Assembly: GCA_027596945.1 (NCBI GenBank)
Contig: JADGJH010000980.1
Location: forward strand, 1 to 12,695
Length of the DNA: 12,695 bases
Reading direction: 5' to 3'
Origin: Physocladia obscura
Lineage: Eukaryota; Chytridiomycota; Chytridiomycetes; Chytridiales; Chytriomycetaceae
Under the pieces are notes generated by a model. That model was given only the letters and a program-made list of their open reading frames with translations, did no database searches and had not been told where the DNA came from. Below, one piece after another: positions 7,065-12,695 of the stretch (its first letter is position 1; every line of letters begins with the position of its first letter). Both the position numbers and the translations under genes were made by a program.

Positions 7065-8470
7065 TTAATTAAAAATAAAAATAAAAATTTTTATTTTTTT
7101 GATTCCAGCTAATAGCTCATCCTTATTAAATAAAATTAACAAAAAAAAAAAAACGAAAAAAAACGAAAAAAAAATTTACCATATTATCGTCTGTTGGGTG
7201 GCGAAGAAGTTCAACAGAAAACCAACAAGTGATCACATCCTCTTCAGTCGTGCACTTTGCCAAAAACGTGTGTAACTGAAGTTGGAATCGAAAGAAAGTT
7301 TCGACATTCATTCCTTCCAGGTTTTCACCGAGAATTATTGCAACAGATTCGATTTCAGCTCTCGAATTTGCTAATGACGGAATCGCTTGTAAAGCTTTGC
7401 AAAACGCCTGGACTTGGTGTGATTCAAACTTGCTAAAATCAGAATCGACTCTTGCTTCTGAAAATTGTGAGAAGGAGCAGATTTTTCTGCAATGCTCAAA
7501 CTGGTGCATATTTTTGAAATACAATCGTGCCATGATTTTAATCAGCTCGCTCCTGTCTGAAAACTTGCTGCAGCGCGCACGAAGGCGCCAGTTCTCACGA
7601 ACAGCTCTCAACATCAGAATTCTGGTTGATCGTATGTCAGATGATTGTGATAATTTCTTTGAAAAAAAAAAGGTTAAATATGCTGATTAAAAAGACAAAT
7701 AATAATGAAAGATTATAGTAATAAAACACATGCCACATTCACATCGAATAATCTGTCAACGATTTTTGAATCTCCAATTGAACTTAATGCCTTTACTTCC
7801 GTTTTAAACGGCTCAATTACCAAAGGTCCGAAAGTTTCTTCGGCGGTTTTTATAAAACCAGGAGAAAGGTCTGGTAATCCCGTCGCAACATGAGTTGCGC
7901 TGCCGAAATTCCAAATTCGGTCAAACATCGAAGGGTCATTTTCGACAGGTTCAAGAATTTCTGAAAACAAATCGTCAAACATGTTTGTAGTTTGCAAACC
8001 AGTGGGGTTTGAAAAAACTGAAATGTTGCTTTCTTGTGCATTTTGTGCAACTTGTGGCGAAAATTTATTTACGGAGGTCAATGAAGTCGGAGTTCCGATA
8101 AATGATGCTGAAAGTCGATCAATTTGTGCTTGTAATTTAGAAACCTTCTCCACGCAACGTGGATTGACGCAATCAAAAATTGAATTCATGTTTGACATTT
8201 GAAGTTCCAGCTTCAAGCTTGTATTTTCCTCTAATAATTCCTTATTTTTGATCTCAAGTTGAAGCAAGTATTCTTGTTTCCGCGCTCGTAAAGTTCTGTT
8301 TATTGAAATCGATTCAATGAGTCAGATGCAATTAGAAAACTTTGGCGTTTGCACCTTTGTGCATTGCGCATCTGCTGAATTCGCTTATTTTTACTATCGT
8401 CGGTTTCCTTTGGTCTTCCACGGTTATTGTGAGGATCATAGCGCTTGCTGCCAGAAGATGCTTCGAACAT
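7065..8470 (-). CDS. bZIP transcription factor with divergent basic region (paralogue A)
   Basis: Four exons (8470-8355, 8295-7737, 7656-7180, 7121-7065) give 402 residues. An N-terminal RYDPHNNRGRPK motif precedes a basic region (about 28-47; RNAQRTLRARKQ) and a leucine zipper with Leu 52, 59 and 66. At the invariant Asn position, fixed by the Asn-x7-Arg-x9-Leu spacing to Arg42 and Leu52, there is Met34. A CVNPRC motif (81-86) and a second short coil follow, then a Ser/Asn/Pro-rich middle. The C-terminal domain contains FGPLVIEPFKTEVKALSSI, DRLFDV and IPSLANSR blocks shared with the neighbouring paralogue. Introns sit at the same places as in that gene, including one inside the basic-region Arg codon. 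The last exon (DELLAGIKK then Ile/Phe) is short and AT-rich. Reading past the exon-3 donor instead gives a Phe-rich tail. Probably nuclear; the target site is unknown. Confidence 0.78.
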
Positions 8471-9352
8471 TGTTGTTTTGAATTTGTCACAATTTTTATC
8501 ACAACACTAAAAAGTGTCAATAATCGTGGATAAGAAAAATAAATAAATTGCCATTTCATTGTTTACTATTTGTCACCTGTAAGCCATTCATTGATAAATG
8601 GTTTTTTATATTTCCAAAAACGTCTAAAACATGGGAAAAACTCCGAAAAAAATGCCTGGACCTGTTTCGTTTTGAAACTCGACCAAACTTATGAATCAAT
8701 TTCATCCTTGCTATTTGCCCAAAAAACCCTGGCATAATGTGAAAGAAACTTAGTTGAACTTAAATGTTTGTCTGAAATTGAGATTGAGGAGGCCAGAAGA
8801 TTTTTCTGTGGGCATACAACTATCTATTCTTGAAAATATACTTTACAATTTTTTTCCATAGACATACATATTAGAATTATCAAATTGATTATGAGAGTTT
8901 CAAATCTTGCCAAAAAAGAAATCACTGAGTTGCAGATCACCTTTTTTTTTAGTAAGTCAGGTGAAGTTGTTTTGAAAAAGGGTTTAGTTCCATTGTAACA
9001 GTCTGACTTTTGCTATCCCGCAAGATTCAGTATCGCGCATTTGCAGGCTGTGTCTGTTTATACCAAGTTTTTTTCGCCGTTCATAGCTATTGTGGAGATA
9101 TGGTATATTTTTTGCACTTTCAATTTTGTCATTTCTTGGCATTCAAGCTGGCAGTAATTTCAGGTTTATCATTTCCAAAGTTCTTGACCCTTTAAAATTA
9201 ATGGTAGTTTATCTTGGCATGTGCATACAGATTCTCAGTTCGTTTTTAAGTCCGTCAGTAATGTGCTGGTGCAAATTCTCTCAGTGACAGACCCCAAATT
9301 TTGTTGTTTCAAAGGACAACGCCACATATTCTAGCACATGAACGTAAGACAG
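8471..9352. other. Region between the two bZIP genes, with faint membrane-protein debris
   Basis: This 882-base gap must contain the promoter of paralogue A. On the plus strand, 9047-9154 reads as a hydrophobic segment (KFFSPFIAIVEIWYIFCTFN and so on), and, in another frame, 9140-9287 reads SNFRFIISKVLDPLKLMVVY and onward to a stop. The two frames cannot be joined by a normal intron, so if coding they are a frameshifted relic of a multi-pass membrane protein. Positions 8560-8970 show nothing I can name. Confidence 0.4.
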
Positions 9353-11154
9353 TCAGACTTGTTCTCCTTTCACGGACAATGACGGAAAATAGGACGGCGG
9401 CTCACACTTTGGCGGCTTTGGACGGCTGGCGGCAACATCGCACGTGAACTTTGACGCCGCGTTTGAGTGAGTTTTGTGGCTACAGGTGGGCGCTGTAGGA
9501 GGCTGCCACGCGACCGAAGCGACACCGGTGACCAAATAATCAACTTTTGGTGTCCGACAAATATTGGCTTCATACTCATCGTCCACATAATATTTGACCA
9601 AATACTCTTGTGTAGTTTGGATCTATAACATAATAACCAGTATTTTAGAGCTTTTCAGGAAAAGTGATTTTATTTAACAAATTTTTAAATTTGAATATAT
9701 ATATTTAAGCTGCTTGATTAGGTTTTAAGTTGTTTCATTTTTTGGCACCATCTTCTGTTTTATGTTACAAGCAGAACAAGAAAATTAAAAAAAAAATTTA
9801 TATTATAAATCTAAAATAAAAATTTTATTACCAGTTTTGTTTTGAATTCAATTGTATTTGCTTCAACCTTAGCAAGAAGATCGTCCTAAAATTTTAAAAA
9901 TCAAAATGTTTAAAGAATAATAGAAATCAAAACGTCAAAATTTTTCAAACCATTTCCGCTCGTTTGCTCTGCCTTACAATGAAAAAGGCAAGCCAAAATT
10001 GTCTCATGTCTTCCACGGTCTCGCAGGCAGCCATCATTGAATGAATTGCAAAATGTAGCTGAAAAAACTCGTGTTCACCATACTGTTCATCTGAGCTAAA
10101 GAATCTACAAATGTCATCAATGACTTCGTGATAGTTTGCCAGCGATGGGATTTTTCGCAAGCTTTCTCTGTACATTTGCACCCGCTGTGGTATGACAGCA
10201 GCAGCAGGGGATGTTGTATTGACAGTATTTCGGTTCGTCACGGGATGATGCTCAAAGGCTAAAATTTCGCGCCAATGGGTTTCGTGTTTTTTATACTTTG
10301 CCCGATATTCCGAGATTATGTTAGCGTATTGAACCATGTCCAATATATTGCATTTTTCTTGGATTCGAATGTGCTCGCGGATTATTTTGAGCATTAGCCG
10401 TCGTGCTTCTCGCGTTTCAGTTGATTTCGATACAACCTGAAACGAGGAATACATACATAAATGAGAAATTTAATCAGCAAATAATCATTTATGGCATTTT
10501 CACCTCAATCAAGTCGAATAGTCTGCCAGGAGCTTTCGAATTTCTGAGCGATGCAATATTTTTCAACTGATTCTTGAACGGTTCAATGTCAATAGGCCCA
10601 TAAAATTGAACTGCACTACCCCAATTCCGATTATTATCCGTGTTTTCAAAAACAATGAAGTCTTCGTTTCCGCTATCTGATCCCGAAGATTCTAAACGAG
10701 AAGCGATTGAATCAGTTCTTGGTGACGATTTTCCTCCAGCTGATTGCTCAAGCTTAAGAACGTGGCACTGTAATGCTTGTATCTGCGCGATACAGTTTGG
10801 GTTCAAGCATGGGACTTGCGGAGCTGTTTCGGTAGTGGTTGGAACCGCAATTGATAGAAGCTGTATTTGCTGTTTCAGAAGTACATTCTCATGAGTCAGA
10901 TCAGCTACTTTTTGTTCGAGAGTGAGAATGTGGCTTTGCTTGCGAGCACGCAACGCACTAATTATTTTTAGTACTGCAATTTTAAACTTTGTTGAATATC
11001 AATTGGATTTCCCAAACTAATACCGCTGCGCATCTCGCGTTTTCTGGCTGCGACTGTTTAGCGTACTGTCTGGCTGCTTTCGTCGCCCCCGATTGCTGTG
11101 GGGATCATAACGGTTGTTGGTTTGGTAAATCGAAACCGACGCCACGTTGTCCAT
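9353..11154 (-). CDS. bZIP transcription factor with divergent basic region (paralogue B)
   Basis: Five exons (11154-11024, 10957-10504, 10436-9951, 9885-9832, 9622-9353) give 464 residues. RYDPHSNRGRRK near the start parallels paralogue A. The basic region (RDAQRALRARKQ) has Thr39 where bZIP proteins have the invariant Asn. The zipper Leu are at 57, 64, 71 and 78. A CLNPNC motif (94-99) follows. The C-terminal domain has YGPIDIEPFKNQLKNIASL, GRLFDLIE and IPSLANYH blocks, and an EFFQLHFAIHSMMAACETVE helix matches FFRFQLQLHTFLAKCTTEE in A. The first three introns match those of A in position. After AEM a GT donor leads to exon 4 (DDLLAKVEANTIEFKTKL), whose start matches A. A 209-nt intron then leads to a Cys/Pro-rich tail of 89 residues without counterpart in A. 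If the donor after AEM were not used, the protein would stop at 9945. The last exon is the least certain part. Confidence 0.75.
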
Positions 11155-11768
11155 TGATTGTTTTTCAAGGCCACGTCGGAAAAATTTCAGAGTTTCAGAA
11201 AGTTTTTAACTTTGAAATCATTTTAGCAAAGCTGTCCCTTTTATCTTGCTGACTATGCATAAATATAAAAATAATTTTGAGACTCCCATTAACTGAATAG
11301 AAAACAAAAAAAGGAACATAATCGGCCACTTTATCAAAGACAGCACTGGTCAAAGAAGAAAATTTATTATTCGAGTTTATATCAAGAAAGCACTAGATAT
11401 TATAAGCTGCACTTAACTAAAATCTCTAGCTGATGACAGGTAACAAACGCATTAATTGGTTTGATTGTCTGTATTGGATACTATTATCGAAAGTAATCAG
11501 GATATAATCTGTTACTCGTAATCGTTGAAAATACAAAAATTCCTTAAAGTGTTTTTGTAAAACGGCACTTAATATTGGGTGGATATTTGGAATTGTGCTT
11601 TGTTTCATGGAATCATGGATATCTGTGTTGCTTTAAGGAGCTCAAACTCTGTTGTAATGGCACTATATCCGAGGCTCTGTTTCCAATTGTAAGCGTGTTT
11701 GTGTGTGAGAAGAAAGAAAAAATAAAATCTAAATATTAATAATATTGCGGCTATATTTCAAAGAGAAA
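11155..11768. other. Upstream region of bZIP paralogue B; no gene recognised
   Basis: AT-rich sequence with no convincing open frame. A 60-residue minus-strand frame at 11608-11426 has no recognisable motif. The first 100-200 bases should carry the promoter of paralogue B. The far end may belong to the decayed transposon that follows, but I could not find its terminal inverted repeat by eye. Confidence 0.5.
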
Positions 11769-12480
11769 ATGGTGCAACAAAATGTTTCGTTGCAAATGAA
11801 AAATCACATGAAATATCGCAAATGCTTCACCACACAGTTCACCACACACATGCAGATGAAGGAACTCGAATTTGCTGCTTATATGGCTATTTCCCATAAG
11901 GAATAAATATGGTAAATCTGGGACCATCTATGGCAAGTCTACACCTACCATTAACTGATGGATCTCTCAATATAGAAGTGGAGGCGGTGCTTCTCGAAAA
12001 ATTCCAAAACGACAGAGACTTTCCAACACAGAGCATCATGCATGGATAACTCAATTCTATTGTATCAGTTCAACTGCTTTCTTGGAGGAATGCCATGATG
12101 AATTTATTAAACCGTTTACCATATCCATATCCATATCAACATCAATAGTATGGCAGATCATTCATGATGCTGGATACACATACAAGGTTCTGGAAAGACG
12201 TGCATTACAGATTAAAATGGACAATGTTAGTCAGTATGCTTTGGAGCTGAACTCAATCGACTAGTGTAAATCAAACCTCCTCTTTCTTGATGAAGTCACT
12301 TTTGACAATTGCAGAATGTTGCAAAACCGAGGGTATTCATTCTGTGGTGAAAAACTAGTCTACTGCAGCAAATTTATTTGAAAACCAAGAGTTTCATATC
12401 TGGCTTTCCTGTTTGTTGACAGAGTTGTTGATTTGTCATCTTGTGGCTCCATCTGTGATTGAAAAAACTGGCCTAAGGTA
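11769..12480 (+). pseudogene. Decayed Tc1/mariner-IS630-type DDE transposase
   Basis: One frame (from 11908) reads as a DDE transposase of the Tc1/IS630 kind common in oomycete and other protist genomes: WISQYRSGGG and RQRLSNTEHHAWI (linker after the DNA-binding part), IVWQIIHDAGYTYKVLERRA, NLLFLDEVTFD containing the first catalytic Asp, NRGYSFCGEKLVY and KPRVSYLAFLFVDRVVDL. Four in-frame stops (11956, 12262, 12379 and 12460) kill it, and homology ends near 12480 before the second catalytic Asp and Glu regions. The first part, from the ATG at 11769, lies in a different frame (the two differ by one base) and may be the degraded helix-turn-helix. A short ATATCC repeat (12119-12136) has expanded inside it. 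It is a dead, truncated copy; terminal repeats were not identified. Confidence 0.75.
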
Positions 12481-12532
12481 CTGTTTGGTGCAGAAGCTTG
12501 ATGAATATCCAAAACAATGTTTGAATATATGC

Positions 12533-12695
12533 TCACTTGTGAGACGCCTCATTGCTCAACAACAAGCTCTACAACAAACAATTGCCAATCAAGAAACAAA
12601 CCTGGAAGCCTTTCAACATACAATCACTGAGCAAAATCAAGTCATTAACCTTTTGACAGAAAAACTCAATGCACTTGATCCCACCGTTGGAAGCT
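12533..12695 (+). CDS. Gln/Asn-rich coiled-coil ORF, partial, runs off the window
   Basis: A plus-strand frame with no stop from 12359 to the window end encodes, from about 12533, a clear amphipathic coil: SLVRRLIAQQQALQQTIANQ, then TNLEAFQHTITEQNQVINLL and TEKLNALDPTVGS. The earlier part of the same frame is antiphase with the decayed transposase and probably not coding. No in-frame ATG precedes the coil, so the start may be lost or upstream of a frameshift. Coils of this kind begin many retrotransposon Gag proteins, which would fit the transposon setting, but no zinc knuckle or protease is visible and the identity is open. Confidence 0.4.

Noticed and set aside
7397..8202. Plus-strand frames opposite bZIP paralogue A
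   Set aside because: The minus strand carries the conserved paralogous protein; the plus frames show no motif.
11426..11608. 60-residue minus-strand frame upstream of bZIP paralogue B
   Set aside because: No motif, no neighbouring exon with fitting splice sites, and length compatible with chance.
12119..12136. ATATCC tandem repeat
   Set aside because: Only three units; it lies inside the decayed transposase and is a minor microsatellite rather than a functional array.

Overview
The window is nuclear DNA from a microbial eukaryote. The genes are broken by many short introns (47-209 nt, GT...AG with loose donors such as GTGGGT, GTATGT and GTTTGT). They encode p97/ubiquitin cofactors, the mitochondrial translocase Tim23, a calmodulin-like protein and bZIP factors. 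An early-diverging, chytrid-like fungus fits best: gene density is compact, introns are short, and the bZIP factors carry a C-terminal domain I associate loosely with chytrid proteins. That placement is an inference. Gene models below were spliced by hand. For every multi-exon gene the exon phases add up to an intact frame and the joined protein matches its family or paralogue.

Layout. Positions 1-218 (minus) hold the C-terminal end of a retroelement/Polinton-type integrase, abutting an unrecognised plus-strand ORF (249-605). Positions 606-1394 are mostly AT-rich, with one weak minus-strand ORF. Positions 1395-2625 (plus) are a four-exon UBXN1-like UBA-zinc finger-UBX protein. Positions 2766-4635 (plus) are a nine-exon tandem paralogue with a complete thioredoxin domain (WCGPC) fused in front of the same UBA-zinc finger-coiled coil-UBX core. 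Positions 5105-5799 (plus) are Tim23, convergent with a calmodulin-like gene at 6662-6145 (minus); these two are much more GC-rich than the rest. Two tandem minus-strand bZIP paralogues follow (8470-7065 and 11154-9353). The right end (11769-12695) holds a decayed Tc1/IS630-like DDE transposase and the start of a coiled-coil ORF that runs off the window.

The most interesting points are the thioredoxin-UBA-UBX fusion next to its non-fused sister, and the bZIP pair. In both bZIP proteins the normally invariant basic-region Asn is replaced (Met, Thr), and both share a CxNPxC motif and a C-terminal domain I cannot name. The UBX pair should act as ubiquitin-binding p97/Cdc48 adaptors, the fused one possibly adding disulfide reduction. 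Tim23 serves mitochondrial protein import. I see no functional link between these blocks beyond ordinary neighbourhood. Both ends are flanked by mobile-element debris.
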